Positions 24,119 through 34,773 of a stretch of DNA of 64,000 nucleotides are shown in pieces. Position 1 is the first letter of the stretch. Every line of letters starts with the position of its first letter. Both the position numbers and the translations under genes were made by a program. Source of the stretch: Octadecabacter sp. SW4 (GTDB lineage Bacteria; Pseudomonadota; Alphaproteobacteria; Rhodobacterales; Rhodobacteraceae); the NCBI RefSeq assembly GCF_008065155.1, contig NZ_CP042819.1, forward strand, positions 310,001 through 374,000. Direction: 5' to 3'. The notes beneath the pieces are model-generated. The model searched no databases. It was not told the DNA's origin and saw only the letters and a program-made list of their open reading frames with translations.

Positions 24119-24160
24119 CCGCACCGTTCCTCCGGTAAGGGAACGACTGCGGGTTTTTTG
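24119..24160 (+). terminator. Terminator-like hairpin in the rpsL leader (attenuator candidate)
   Basis: CCGCA (24119-24123) and CGTTCC (24125-24130) pair with TGCGG (24048 offset: 24148-24152) and GGAACG (24140-24145). TTTTTT follows at 24154-24159. It lies downstream of the rpsL promoter and 85 nt before the rpsL ATG, so it would attenuate the operon rather than end the upstream gene. Confidence 0.65.
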
Positions 24161-24244
24161 TGTTACGCGCAGGCGTGATGCAAACCAATCGAAACGCGGA
24201 CCTGCGGGGCCGCACACATGTGTAGGAACGGGGAACAAAGCCCA

Positions 24245-24616
24245 ATGCCAACGATTCAGCAGCTGATCCGCAAACCGCGTCAGCCAAAACGTAAAGTCTC
24301 CAAGTCGCAGCACCTGGAACAGTGTCCACAAAAGCGCGGCGTTTGCACCCGCGTTTATACAACGACACCCAAAAAGCCGAACTCGGCCATGCGTAAGGTC
24401 GCCAAGGTGCGCCTGACAAATGGCTTCGAGGTCATCAGCTACATCGGCGGCGAAAGCCACAACCTTCAGGAGCACTCGGTGGTTCTGATCCGTGGCGGCC
24501 GCGTCAAAGACCTTCCCGGTGTGCGTTACCACATCTTGCGCGGTGTTCTGGATACGCAGGGCGTCAAAGACCGTAAGCAACGTCGTTCGAAGTACGGCGC
24601 GAAGCGTCCGAAGTAA
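24245..24616 (+). CDS. rpsL: 30S ribosomal protein S12
   Basis: A 123-residue decoding-centre protein. The ATG at 24245 gives [13 protein letters not shown]; the longer open frame from 24218 is not part of the family. Lys43 (TPKKPNS), Lys88 and Asp89 (RVKDLPGV) are the wild-type residues at streptomycin-resistance and methylthiolation positions. It is first in the str operon, 12 nt before rpsG. Confidence 0.98.
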   Translation: MPTIQQLIRKPRQPKRKVSKSQHLEQCPQKRGVCTRVYTTTPKKPNSAMRKVAKVRLTNGFEVISYIGGESHNLQEHSVVLIRGGRVKDLPGVRYHILRGVLDTQGVKDRKQRRSKYGAKRPK

Positions 24617-24628
24617 GGAAAAGATAGC

Positions 24629-25099
24629 ATGTCACGTCGTCACGCCGCTGAAAAACGCGAGATTCTGCCCGACGCCAAATTTGGCGATAAGGTTTTGACC
24701 AAGTTCATGAACAACCTGATGGTTGACGGGAAAAAATCCGTCGCCGAACGGATCGTTTACAACGCGTTCGACCGCGTTGAAGCCAAACTGAAAAAGTCCC
24801 CGCTGGAAGTGTTCCACGAGGGTCTTGATCTGATCAAACCATCCGTCGAAGTGCGCTCGCGCCGCGTCGGTGGTGCCACCTATCAGGTGCCCGTCGAAGT
24901 CCGCCCCGAGCGCCGCGAAGCCCTGGCCATCCGCTGGCTGATCGCCGCCGCTAAAAAGCGCAACGAAAACACGATGGAAGAACGCCTTGCCGGTGAAATG
25001 CTTGATGCAGTCAACGGTCGCGGCACCGCCGTGAAAAAGCGCGAAGACACCCACAAAATGGCCGACGCGAACAAAGCGTTCAGCCACTACCGCTGGTAA
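24629..25099 (+). CDS. rpsG: 30S ribosomal protein S7
   Basis: A 156-residue primary binder of the 16S rRNA 3' domain that nucleates head assembly. It begins [22 protein letters not shown] and contains the conserved [20 protein letters not shown]. In E. coli S7 is the repressor of its own operon. It lies 15 nt before fusA. Confidence 0.98.
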   Translation: MSRRHAAEKREILPDAKFGDKVLTKFMNNLMVDGKKSVAERIVYNAFDRVEAKLKKSPLEVFHEGLDLIKPSVEVRSRRVGGATYQVPVEVRPERREALAIRWLIAAAKKRNENTMEERLAGEMLDAVNGRGTAVKKREDTHKMADANKAFSHYRW

Positions 25100-25114
25100 G
25101 AGGAAAGCACCGAA

Positions 25115-27241
<2,127 letters not shown>

Positions 27242-27247
27242 TTCAGC

Positions 27248-27267
27248 GGTGGGCAGCGATGCCCACC
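27248..27267. repeat. Dispersed palindrome, fusA-tuf2 gap (first)
   Basis: Perfect 8-bp arms GGTGGGCA and TGCCCACC flank GCGA. It starts 7 nt after the fusA stop. It is a GTGGGC variant of the family. Confidence 0.75.
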
Positions 27268-27284
27268 CACCCCAAAACCGTAAC

Positions 27285-27300
27285 GTGGGCCTTGGCCCAC
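27285..27300. repeat. Dispersed palindrome, fusA-tuf2 gap (second)
   Basis: Perfect 7-bp arms GTGGGCC and GGCCCAC flank TT. It shares the variant base with its neighbour at 27248. Confidence 0.75.
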
Positions 27301-27328
27301 AGCGACACAAAAATCTAAGGAGGCCACC

Positions 27329-28504
27329 ATGGCTAAGGAAAAGTTTGCCCGCACGAAACCGCACGTAAACATTGGCACGATTGGTCACGTTGACCACGGC
27401 AAGACGACGTTGACGGCAGCGATCACCAAGTATTTCGGTGATTTTCAGGCGTATGACTCGATTGACGGCGCGCCCGAGGAGAAGGCCCGCGGGATCACGA
27501 TCTCGACGGCGCACGTCGAGTATGAGACCGAGACGCGCCACTATGCGCACGTCGACTGCCCCGGGCACGCCGACTATGTGAAGAACATGATCACCGGTGC
27601 CGCCCAGATGGACGGCGCGATCCTGGTTGTGAACGCGGCCGACGGCCCGATGCCGCAAACGCGCGAGCACATCCTGCTGGGCCGCCAGGTGGGTATCCCC
27701 TACATGGTTGTTTACATGAACAAGGTCGATCAGGTTGACGACGAAGAGCTGCTGGAACTGGTCGAGATGGAAATCCGCGAGCTTCTGAGCTCGTATGAAT
27801 ATCCCGGCGACGATATTCCGATCATCCGCGGGTCTGCGCTGGCGGCGATGGAAGGGCGCGACCCCGAGATCGGCGAGACCTCGATCAAGGCGCTGATGGA
27901 AGCTGTTGACAGCTACATCCCGACCCCTGCACGCGCTGTTGACCAGCCGTTCCTGATGCCGATCGAAGACGTGTTCTCGATCTCGGGCCGCGGCACGGTT
28001 GTGACCGGTCGTATCGAACGTGGTGTTGTGAACGTGGGCGACGAACTGTCGATCGTGGGGATCCGCGACACAGGCAAGACGACCTGCACAGGCGTTGAAA
28101 TGTTCCGCAAGCTGCTGGATCGCGGTGAAGCTGGCGACAACGTTGGTGTTCTGCTGCGCGGGATCGACCGTGACGGCGTTGAGCGTGGTCAGGTTCTGTG
28201 CAAGCCCGGTTCTGTGAACCCGCACACCAAGTTCGAGGCCGAAGCCTATATCCTGACCAAGGAAGAGGGTGGCCGTCACACGCCGTTCTTCGCCAACTAC
28301 CGTCCGCAGTTCTACTTCCGCACGACGGATGTGACCGGCACGGTTGTGCTGCCCGAAGGCACGGAAATGGTGATGCCCGGCGATAACCTGAAGTTCACAG
28401 TCGAACTGATCGCCCCGATCGCCATGGAAGACGGGTTGCGCTTCGCGATCCGCGAAGGCGGCCGCACCGTTGGCGCAGGTGTTGTCAGCAAAATCATCGA
28501 ATGA
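27329..28504 (+). CDS. tuf: Elongation factor Tu, copy 2
   Basis: Same 391-residue protein as copy 1, here as the last gene of the str operon. It has a strong AAGGAGG ribosome site 5 nt before the ATG. The nucleotide sequence differs from copy 1 at one synonymous base (C at 28423). Identity with copy 1 runs from the base before the ATG to 17 nt past the stop, then stops abruptly. That is the footprint expected of gene conversion. Confidence 0.98.
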   Translation: MAKEKFARTKPHVNIGTIGHVDHGKTTLTAAITKYFGDFQAYDSIDGAPEEKARGITISTAHVEYETETRHYAHVDCPGHADYVKNMITGAAQMDGAILVVNAADGPMPQTREHILLGRQVGIPYMVVYMNKVDQVDDEELLELVEMEIRELLSSYEYPGDDIPIIRGSALAAMEGRDPEIGETSIKALMEAVDSYIPTPARAVDQPFLMPIEDVFSISGRGTVVTGRIERGVVNVGDELSIVGIRDTGKTTCTGVEMFRKLLDRGEAGDNVGVLLRGIDRDGVERGQVLCKPGSVNPHTKFEAEAYILTKEEGGRHTPFFANYRPQFYFRTTDVTGTVVLPEGTEMVMPGDNLKFTVELIAPIAMEDGLRFAIREGGRTVGAGVVSKIIE

Positions 28505-28578
28505 TGATTTAGCTGGGCGGGTTGCAGACGTTTCCAACGGAAACGACGAGAACCCGCACCGCTGACGCCTGAGCAATC

Positions 28579-28604
28579 GTAACGTGGGTCAAAACCCACG
28601 TTAC
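28579..28604. repeat. Dispersed palindrome after tuf2
   Basis: Perfect 11-bp arms GTAACGTGGGT and ACCCACGTTAC flank CAAA. It lies immediately before the tuf2 terminator. Confidence 0.8.
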
Positions 28605-28614
28605 CGCACAAACG

Positions 28615-28646
28615 AAAAGGCCGCCCCAGAAATGGGGCGGCTTTTC
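28615..28646 (+). terminator. Intrinsic terminator of the str operon
   Basis: GCCGCCCC (28620-28627) pairs with GGGGCGGC (28634-28641) around AGAAAT. TTTT follows and AAAA precedes, so it could also act on the other strand. Confidence 0.85.
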
Positions 28647-28714
28647 ATATGCCACCATTCACGGCTACGATGAGGCGCAAGAACCACCGGATTTTTGAAA
28701 CTGGACCATCTGCC

Positions 28715-29683
28715 ATGAAGCGTATCCTGAAAGCCCTAGGTCTCGGCGCCGTTACATCGTCAGAGGCAACGGTTGCACCGATCCGCGGGCGGTCGGATAT
28801 TGTCGCGCAGCTGCACGTTCAGGCACGTCGGGTGGTTTACGAGAAATATCGCCGCAAACTGATCATCGACGACAAGGCAAACATCGAACAGGGTGTGAAG
28901 CTGCAGGACTGCCTTCTTGTCTCCTTCTATTGGTACACCGTGGAATTCATGGAGAGGGCAAACGTCTCGACGCCAAACGAATTGACCGGATCGGATCAAG
29001 CCATCGTGGTTTGCATGGCGCTTGCGTTCGGTGCATCGGACGCCGAATATACGACACATTGCACGCACATGCTGCCCGTTCACATCACGAAGGCAGACGG
29101 GTTCCGACAACGTTGGCGTGAAGCGGCAGCCAAACAGGTCGAAATCGACAAGGTCTTTCGCAATGCCGGGGTGCGGCATTTCGAGGCGCGGGTGGCGGCC
29201 GAGAAGAAGGCAGAAGCCATCCATTCGGTCCCGGATCTGGCGGACGCCTATGCCATCGGTCTGGCAGCGCTAAGGAGTGGCCAGCAACTGGCTGTTGATG
29301 ATGCGCCATTGTATTTTCTGCTCCCCTACAGCGTGCACCGGGCGCGCACGGTCGCCAGACAACAGCCACCAGATTGGGCCGAGGCACCCGCCTTCGCGGA
29401 ACTGACCGGTGATGAGCGCCAGGTGGTAGGCTACATGCACCTGCTGCTAGCGAATCTGTCGGATTCGGGCGTGCATATGGACCTGATCAGCAAACGGATT
29501 GATATCGGCGAAGTAATCGGCTGCTTTCCATCACTGGCAGCTGCTGCGGTCGGGCAGGGTTATGATGCCATAGCGCTGCGCCACGGTAACTTGGCAAGTG
29601 ATCTTTCTTACAGCAAAGACCTATTCGACAACGTGACCGCGTTCCATTTCTTGTGGATGGGGGTCGTGGGCGGAGAAGCATAG
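28715..29683 (+). CDS. Protein of unknown function
   Basis: A 322-residue protein I do not recognise. ATG 28715 (MKRILKALGLGAV) is chosen because residues before it look non-coding, though no strong ribosome site is visible. There is no signal peptide or membrane span. The sequence looks largely helical, with charged stretches such as VQARRVVYEKYRRKLIIDD near residues 35-53. It lies between the tuf2 terminator and the rpsJ promoter, in the operon direction but in its own unit. Confidence 0.6.
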   Translation: MKRILKALGLGAVTSSEATVAPIRGRSDIVAQLHVQARRVVYEKYRRKLIIDDKANIEQGVKLQDCLLVSFYWYTVEFMERANVSTPNELTGSDQAIVVCMALAFGASDAEYTTHCTHMLPVHITKADGFRQRWREAAAKQVEIDKVFRNAGVRHFEARVAAEKKAEAIHSVPDLADAYAIGLAALRSGQQLAVDDAPLYFLLPYSVHRARTVARQQPPDWAEAPAFAELTGDERQVVGYMHLLLANLSDSGVHMDLISKRIDIGEVIGCFPSLAAAAVGQGYDAIALRHGNLASDLSYSKDLFDNVTAFHFLWMGVVGGEA

Positions 29684-29723
29684 GGGCACATCGAACTTTT
29701 GCCCAGCTCGGTGCGACTTCGCC

Positions 29724-29752
29724 TTGCTTTCTTTTCCGACTCCCCCTATACG
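29724..29752 (+). promoter_or_regulatory. Promoter of the S10 segment (rpsJ)
   Basis: TTGCTT (29724-29729) and TATACG (29747-29752) are 17 nt apart. The CCGACTCCCCC before the -10 matches the rpsL promoter exactly. The start point would be near 29759, giving a leader of about 120 nt. Confidence 0.7.
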
Positions 29753-29760
29753 GCAGCAAT

Positions 29761-29799
29761 CCAACGAGGGTGCGCTTTGCCGTGCCCTTTTTAAGTTGG
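29761..29799 (+). terminator. Hairpin with T run in the rpsJ leader (attenuator candidate)
   Basis: AGGGTGC (29767-29773) pairs with GTGCCCT (29782-29788), including two wobble pairs, and five T residues run on from the arm. An outer pair CCAAC/GTTGG (29761-29765, 29795-29799) could close a longer stem. It sits at the very start of the predicted S10 mRNA. Confidence 0.45.
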
Positions 29800-29878
29800 A
29801 CCAAACGACGCGACGAGGGTGCCGGATGAGCCGCTGTCCTCCTCTCCGTTGAGATCCCAAAGACAAGGGATATGCATC

Positions 29879-30190
29879 ATGGCAGCTAGCCAGAATATTC
29901 GCATCCGTCTCAAGGCTTTTGATTACCGTGTGCTCGACGCCAGCACGCTGGAAATCGTCAACACAGCCAAGCGCACGGGTGCTTCGGTCCGGGGCCCGAT
30001 CCCGCTTCCGAACAAGATCGAAAAGTTCACCGTTCTGCGTGGACCCCACATCGACAAGAAATCCCGTGATCAGTTCGAAATCCGCACGCACAAGCGTCTG
30101 CTGGATATCGTCGACCCGACACCCCAGACCGTGGACGCGCTGATGAAGCTCGACCTGGCTGCCGGTGTTGACGTCGAGATCAAGGTATAG
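29879..30190 (+). CDS. rpsJ: 30S ribosomal protein S10
   Basis: A 103-residue protein of the 30S head that also binds NusB as NusE. ATG 29879 ([17 protein letters not shown]) follows AAGGGA by 8 nt; the longer frame is not conserved. [12 protein letters not shown] and [17 protein letters not shown] are the family marks. First gene of the S10 series. Confidence 0.97.
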   Translation: MAASQNIRIRLKAFDYRVLDASTLEIVNTAKRTGASVRGPIPLPNKIEKFTVLRGPHIDKKSRDQFEIRTHKRLLDIVDPTPQTVDALMKLDLAAGVDVEIKV

Positions 30191-30204
30191 GGGAGGCACC
30201 AGAT

Positions 30205-31062
30205 ATGTTGCGTTCCGGTATTATCGCAAAAAAGGTGGGGATGACCCGCCTGTTCATGGAAGACGGCAAGCAGATTCCTGTGACCGTTCTTCAACTCGAC
30301 AAGCTTCAGGTTGTTGCCAAGCGCACCACCGAAACTGATGGCTACACCGCTGTTCAGTTGGGTGCAGGCACGGCCAAGGTGAAGCGCACGAGCCAGGCAA
30401 TGCGTGGCCACTTTGCCGCGGCCAAGGTCGAGCCCAAGCGCAAGGTTGCTGAATTCCGCGTGGCCCCCGAAAACTTGATCGAGGTTGGCGAAGAAATCAC
30501 AGCGAACCACTACTTTGAAGGTCAGTTTGTCGACGTGTCCGGCACGTCGATTGGTAAAGGCTTTGCCGGTGCCATGAAGCGTCACAACTTTGGCGGTCTG
30601 CGGGCCACGCACGGTGTGTCGATTTCGCACCGTTCGCACGGCTCCACCGGTCAGTGTCAGGACCCGGGCAAGGTTTTCAAAGGCAAGAAAATGGCCGGTC
30701 ATATGGGTGCTGCGAAAATCACCACCCAGAACCTGCAAGTTGTGCGCACAGACGCCGACCGTGGCTTGATCATGGTCAAAGGCGCTGTTCCCGGCTCAAA
30801 GGGCGGCTGGGTCACGGTCAAGGATGCGGTGAAAAAGCCGACCCCTGAAAACGTGATCTACCCCGCTGGTCTGAAGTCCATGAAGGAAGAAGCCGAGCGT
30901 CTGGCCGCCGAAGCCGCTGCCGCTGCCGCCGCCGAAGAGGAAGCCGCCGCCAAGGCCGCTGCCGAAGCGGAACAGGCTGCACTGGAAGCCGCCGAAGCCG
31001 ACGCTGCAAACGAAGCCCCGGCCGATGACGCCGCTGAAGGAGGCGAGTCTGATGAAAGCTGA
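30205..31062 (+). CDS. rplC: 50S ribosomal protein L3 with long Ala/Glu-rich tail
   Basis: A 285-residue early-assembly protein of the 50S subunit. It begins [17 protein letters not shown] and has [19 protein letters not shown] and the central loop segment [27 protein letters not shown]. Family length is about 210 in E. coli. Here an acidic, low-complexity Ala/Glu tail (about residues 228-285) is added. The last 11 nt overlap rplD. Confidence 0.96.
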   Translation: MLRSGIIAKKVGMTRLFMEDGKQIPVTVLQLDKLQVVAKRTTETDGYTAVQLGAGTAKVKRTSQAMRGHFAAAKVEPKRKVAEFRVAPENLIEVGEEITANHYFEGQFVDVSGTSIGKGFAGAMKRHNFGGLRATHGVSISHRSHGSTGQCQDPGKVFKGKKMAGHMGAAKITTQNLQVVRTDADRGLIMVKGAVPGSKGGWVTVKDAVKKPTPENVIYPAGLKSMKEEAERLAAEAAAAAAAEEEAAAKAAAEAEQAALEAAEADAANEAPADDAAEGGESDES

Positions 31063-31669
31063 TGCAATCAAACTGGACGGCAAGAAAGCTGGTTCCGTCG
31101 ATCTGGACGAGGCCATCTTTGGTCTTGAGCCACGCATCGACATCCTGCACCGCGTCGTGCGCTGGCAGCGCAACAACGCCCAGGCTGGCACGCACAAGGT
31201 CAAGACGCGCCGCGAGGTGAGCTATTCGACCAAGAAGATCTATCGCCAAAAGGGCACCGGCGGCGCACGCCACGGCGCGCGTTCGGCTCCGATCTTCCGG
31301 TCCGGTGGTGTCTACAAGGGTCCAACCCCACGCAGCCACGGCCACGAGTTGACCAAAAAGTTCCGCAAGCTGGGTCTGCGCCACGCGCTGTCCGCCAAGC
31401 AGGCGGCTGGTGAGCTGGTCATTATCGAAGCCGCAACTTCCGCCGCGAAAACGGCAGAACTGGCCAAGCAGGTGAAAAACCTTGGCTGGAAGCGTGCCTT
31501 GATCATCGATGGCGCAACCGTCAACGAGGATTTCCTCCGCGCCGCACGCAACATCGAAGGTCTGGATATCCTGCCCACAATGGGCGCAAACGTCTATGAC
31601 ATCCTGCGCAGCGACACGCTCGTGTTGACCAAAGCAGGCGTGCAAGCACTGGAGGCCCGTTTGAAATGA
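31052..31669 (+). CDS. rplD: 50S ribosomal protein L4
   Basis: A 205-residue exit-tunnel protein. The ATG at 31052, inside the end of rplC, has AAGGAGG 7 nt upstream and gives [10 protein letters not shown]. The tunnel loop [19 protein letters not shown] is present. In E. coli L4 represses the S10 operon through the leader hairpin; a hairpin is also present here at 29761. Confidence 0.96.
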   Translation: MKADAIKLDGKKAGSVDLDEAIFGLEPRIDILHRVVRWQRNNAQAGTHKVKTRREVSYSTKKIYRQKGTGGARHGARSAPIFRSGGVYKGPTPRSHGHELTKKFRKLGLRHALSAKQAAGELVIIEAATSAAKTAELAKQVKNLGWKRALIIDGATVNEDFLRAARNIEGLDILPTMGANVYDILRSDTLVLTKAGVQALEARLK

Positions 31670-31962
31670 GCACCAAGGCAGAACATTACGACGTGATCCG
31701 CAAGCCGATCATCACCGAGAAAGCAACAATGGCTTCCGAAGCCAACGCCGTTGTTTTCGAAGTGGCGATTGATGCGAACAAACCAATGATCAAAGAGGCC
31801 GTCGAGACGCTCTTTGGGGTCAAGGTCAAAGCGGTGAACACCACGATTACCAAAGGCAAGTCCAAGCGCTTCCGCGGCCAACTCGGCAAGCGCAAAGACG
31901 TCAAGAAAGCCTACGTGACGCTTGAAGAAGGCAACACGATTGACGTGAGCACCGGTCTTTGA
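31666..31962 (+). CDS. rplW: 50S ribosomal protein L23
   Basis: A 98-residue protein at the tunnel exit that docks trigger factor and SRP. It starts inside the rplD stop (ATGA overlap). [15 protein letters not shown] and the C-terminal [15 protein letters not shown] are typical. It ends the first part of the S10 series and is followed by two palindromes and a terminator. Confidence 0.97.
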   Translation: MSTKAEHYDVIRKPIITEKATMASEANAVVFEVAIDANKPMIKEAVETLFGVKVKAVNTTITKGKSKRFRGQLGKRKDVKKAYVTLEEGNTIDVSTGL

Positions 31963-31995
31963 CCGGCGCGGCGGGTTTAACCCCGCCCCAAGTAG

Positions 31996-32013
31996 GGCGG
32001 GACTTGTCCCGCC
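31996..32013. repeat. Dispersed palindrome, GGCGGG variant, after rplW
   Basis: Perfect 8-bp arms GGCGGGAC and GTCCCGCC flank TT, the same build as the GTGGGTC-TT-GACCCAC members. A looser GGCGGGTTTAACCCCGCC lies just upstream at about 31969-31987. Confidence 0.7.
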
Positions 32014-32033
32014 ACACCGATAAGAATTGAGAA

Positions 32034-32068
32034 AGCCCCTCGCCGGATTGGCGGGGGGCTTTTTTTGT
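32034..32068 (+). terminator. Intrinsic terminator after rplW
   Basis: AGCCCCTCGCC pairs with GGCGGGGGGCT around GGATT, followed by TTTTTTTG. Transcription of rpsJ-rplW should stop here, so rplB needs its own promoter. Confidence 0.9.
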
Positions 32069-32113
32069 CGCGGATGGTTTGCTCCGTTTTGTTGTTCTTA
32101 GTAGCGCTCTTCG

Positions 32114-32728
32114 CTACCAATTCGAACGAAGCTTCTTAGGTTTGAGTACAATATCTCGGCGCCGACCACCTTTATCCATTGTTGCTATATACTGCGGAAT
32201 TTTTAGCGGCGTCTTCCTGAACCAATTCGAGCATATCTCTGCAAGGTCTTGAATGTCTGGGCGTTCAATATGTGGCATCAACAACGACTCTGCAAAGTAT
32301 TGATCGTGTTTCAAAAAGAAATCGCCTTTGCTCCTAATCTCGCTCGGATCGAGCGCCATCAGGTCCGACTTCTTCTGGAACATTCTTGGCTCAGCGGCAT
32401 CAGTGCTGTCAGACAACACCGCGAACTGCGGAGCCATGAAGTCAATGATCCAACCATCAGCTTCAATCCAGCAGTGGAACCCGTCCTCGGAGAATGTGAC
32501 TCCTTCATCGCGCAACTCGCCAAAGCAGAGAACATCATTATCCCCGCCCAAGTGAAATGCGGCCAAACCACACTTCACGGAAGGCGAAAGCTTGAAGTGC
32601 TCAGCTAAGATATGAGCGCCAAATATGCTGAAGTTCATGCAAGCATGTGCCGGACTGCCGTCTTCGCTTTCGACCACTGCTGCAATTAACTGATAGATTC
32701 TCTCGTAGTCATTTCGCTTTATTAGCAT
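32114..32728 (-). CDS. DUF2026-like protein with Cys-His-Asp triad
   Basis: A 204-residue protein of unknown role, on the opposite strand to the ribosomal genes around it. Its layout resembles the DUF2026 family. Cys30 (AHACMNFS) sits at the start of a helix, His85 in HCWIEADGW, and Asp96 in IIDFMAPQF. This is the order of a papain- or transglutaminase-like active site. It is noticeably AT-richer than its neighbours. It interrupts rplW-rplB, so it was probably inserted. The family name is from memory of the motif pattern and needs a profile search. Confidence 0.55.
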   Translation of the reverse strand: MLIKRNDYERIYQLIAAVVESEDGSPAHACMNFSIFGAHILAEHFKLSPSVKCGLAAFHLGGDNDVLCFGELRDEGVTFSEDGFHCWIEADGWIIDFMAPQFAVLSDSTDAAEPRMFQKKSDLMALDPSEIRSKGDFFLKHDQYFAESLLMPHIERPDIQDLAEICSNWFRKTPLKIPQYIATMDKGGRRRDIVLKPKKLRSNW

Positions 32729-33013
32729 TCATGTAAACCCCGCAATGAATTGCAAAGAACTTCAGACAATTTGGCTGTCTAGTAAATACTAACGTCATGG
32801 TATTGCCCGCAAACAGCCCAAACGCGCCGCGCGAGCGCCTGACCGTCCGGCGGGCTGGCGCTTTGGCGGCGGTGCGCTGACGCTTCTTTCTGTGGAATGT
32901 GCTTGGCGACCATAAATGGCTTCCTAACGCTGTCAGTGCGCCATCCCCGGTCAGGCGCGCGCCCGGCTTGGGGTGCAGCAGGGTGCAATAGGTGCTATTT
33001 GGCTAGCAATCCC

Positions 33014-33042
33014 TTGACCCCACCCCCTCTCTCTTCTAAGTG
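33014..33042 (+). promoter_or_regulatory. Promoter for rplB onward
   Basis: TTGACC (33014-33019) and TAAGTG (33037-33042) are separated by 17 nt. It restarts transcription after the rplW terminator and the inserted DUF2026-like gene. The leader would be about 215 nt. Confidence 0.6.
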
Positions 33043-33101
33043 AACCCATCGCGTTGCCTCGGATTCGTCCGGGGCTTCGTTTTTGCGTGGTTTTCACCAC
33101 G

Positions 33102-33120
33102 CCCCGGACTTGATCCGGGG
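33102..33120. repeat. CCGGA-type palindrome in rplB leader (first)
   Basis: Arms CCCCGGA and TCCGGGG flank CTTGA. CCGGACTTGATCCGG-like palindromes are common between genes in alphaproteobacteria. It differs from the GTGGGT family. Confidence 0.65.
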
Positions 33121-33159
33121 TCTCTCTCGCCAGACGCGGGAGGACACAACCACCAAGAG

Positions 33160-33180
33160 GTCCCGGATCAGGTCCGGGAC
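33160..33180. repeat. CCGGA-type palindrome in rplB leader (second, inverted)
   Basis: Arms GTCCCGGA and TCCGGGAC flank TCAGG. Its centre is the reverse complement form of the copy at 33102, so the two make an inverted pair. Confidence 0.65.
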
Positions 33181-33265
33181 GTTGAGGTAAAACAACGGGC
33201 ACCTACGGGGGCCTCTAACATCAGGGCCTCGCAAGGGGTCCGCCAAGCAAACGGAAGAAGCTAAC

Positions 33266-34108
33266 ATGGCACTTAAGTCGTATAAGCCGACGACGCCGGG
33301 CCAGCGCGGGCTGGTGCTGATCGACCGTTCGGAGCTTTGGAAAGGTCGCCCCGTCAAGGCCCTCACGCAGGGTCTGACAAAATCGGGCGGACGGAACAAC
33401 ACCGGACGGATCACGATGCGTCGCATCGGTGGGGGCGCAAAGCGTCTCTATCGTATTGTCGATTTCAAGCGGAACAAGATGGATGTCGCGGCAACAGTCG
33501 TGCGCATCGAATATGACCCGAACCGCACAGCCTTTATCGCCCTCGTCCAATATACGGACGGCGAGCAGGCCTATATCCTCGCCCCCCAGCGCCTTGCTGT
33601 TGGTGACAAGGTGATCGCGTCGGCCAAGGCCGATATCAAGCCGGGCAACGCAATGCCGTTCAGCGGTATGCCTATCGGCACGATCATCCACAACATCGAG
33701 ATGAAGCCGGGCAAGGGTGGGCAGATCGCCCGCGCCGCAGGCACCTACGCCCAATTCGTTGGTCGTGATGGTGGCTACGCGCAGATCCGCCTGTCCTCGG
33801 GTGAACTTCGCCTCGTGCGTCAGGAATGCATGGCCACCGTCGGTGCCGTGTCCAACCCTGACAACTCCAACCAGAACCTCGGGAAAGCCGGTCGCAACCG
33901 TCACAAGGGCATCCGCCCCTCTGTGCGTGGTGTTGTCATGAACCCGGTCGATCACCCGCACGGTGGTGGTGAAGGTCGCACATCGGGTGGTCGCCACCCT
34001 GTGACGCCTTGGGGTAAGCCCACGAAGGGTGCGCGCACCCGTAACAAGAACAAGGCGTCGCAGAAGCTGATCATCCGCTCGCGTCACGCCAAGAAAAAGG
34101 GGCGTTAA
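33266..34108 (+). CDS. rplB: 50S ribosomal protein L2
   Basis: A 280-residue protein near the peptidyl transferase centre. It starts [17 protein letters not shown] and has the conserved C-terminal loop [15 protein letters not shown] with the essential histidine. The basic tail [20 protein letters not shown] is complete. Two bases separate it from rpsS. Confidence 0.98.
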   Translation: MALKSYKPTTPGQRGLVLIDRSELWKGRPVKALTQGLTKSGGRNNTGRITMRRIGGGAKRLYRIVDFKRNKMDVAATVVRIEYDPNRTAFIALVQYTDGEQAYILAPQRLAVGDKVIASAKADIKPGNAMPFSGMPIGTIIHNIEMKPGKGGQIARAAGTYAQFVGRDGGYAQIRLSSGELRLVRQECMATVGAVSNPDNSNQNLGKAGRNRHKGIRPSVRGVVMNPVDHPHGGGEGRTSGGRHPVTPWGKPTKGARTRNKNKASQKLIIRSRHAKKKGR

Positions 34109-34110
34109 GC

Positions 34111-34389
34111 ATGTCTCGTTCAGTCTGGAAAGGCCCGTTTGTGGACTCATATGTCCTCAAGAAGGCCGAAGCGTCCCGCGAAGGCGGCCGCAACGAAGTG
34201 ATCAAGATCTGGTCGCGTCGCTCAACCATCCTGCCTCAGTTCGTTGGCCTGACGTTCGGCGTCTACAACGGCAAGAAGCACATCCCCGTCAACGTCACGG
34301 AAGACATGATTGGTCAGAAGTTCGGTGAATATTCGCCAACCCGCACCTATTATGGCCACGCCGCCGACAAAAAAGCGAAGCGGAAATAA
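34111..34389 (+). CDS. rpsS: 30S ribosomal protein S19
   Basis: A 92-residue protein of the 30S head that pairs with S13. [45 protein letters not shown] and GEYSPTR are all conserved. It lies 3 nt before rplV. Confidence 0.98.
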   Translation: MSRSVWKGPFVDSYVLKKAEASREGGRNEVIKIWSRRSTILPQFVGLTFGVYNGKKHIPVNVTEDMIGQKFGEYSPTRTYYGHAADKKAKRK

Positions 34390-34392
34390 GCC

Positions 34393-34773
34393 ATGAGCAA
34401 GGATAAGAATCCCCGCCGCGTGGCTGACAATGAAGCAATGGCAAAGTCCAAGATGCTTCGCACGTCGCCGCAGAAACTTAACCTCGTCGCAGCGATGATC
34501 CGCGGCAAGAAAGTCGACAAGGCCCTCACGGACCTGACTTTCTCGAAAAAGCGGATCGCGGCAGATGTGAAGAAATGCCTTCAGTCCGCCATCGCCAACG
34601 CCGAAAACAACCACAACCTGGATGTTGATGAACTGGTCGTCGCCGAAGCCTACGTTGGCAAGAACCTGACCATGAAGCGCGGTCGTCCGCGCGCACGTGG
34701 CCGGTTTGGCAAGATCATGAAGCCCTTTGCAGAGCTTACAATCACAGTCCGTCAGGTCGAGGAGCAAGCGTAA
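34393..34773 (+). CDS. rplV: 50S ribosomal protein L22
   Basis: A 126-residue exit-tunnel protein. I keep the start at 34393, right after rpsS; an internal ATG at 34438 ([15 protein letters not shown]) is possible. The tunnel hairpin segment [13 protein letters not shown] and [13 protein letters not shown] are conserved. It overlaps rpsC by 1 nt. Confidence 0.95.
   Translation: MSKDKNPRRVADNEAMAKSKMLRTSPQKLNLVAAMIRGKKVDKALTDLTFSKKRIAADVKKCLQSAIANAENNHNLDVDELVVAEAYVGKNLTMKRGRPRARGRFGKIMKPFAELTITVRQVEEQA

Larger units (their letters stand above)
32729..33265. other. Non-coding interval and rplB leader
   Basis: No gene is supported. A leftward frame ending near 32779 (including AKHIPQKEASAHRRQSASP) has no ribosome site and reads as Arg/Pro-rich filler. 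The interval does hold a promoter at 33014 and a hairpin (GCGTGGT / ACCACGC, 33085-33102). Two inverted palindromes lie at 33102 and 33160. Confidence 0.5.

Noticed and set aside
27248..27300. Palindromes as ends of an insertion sequence
   Set aside because: No transposase gene or target duplication lies between or beside any pair; the elements are too short.
32779..32988. Leftward 69-codon frame upstream of rplB
   Set aside because: Arg/Pro-rich, without a ribosome site; it overlaps no conserved element.
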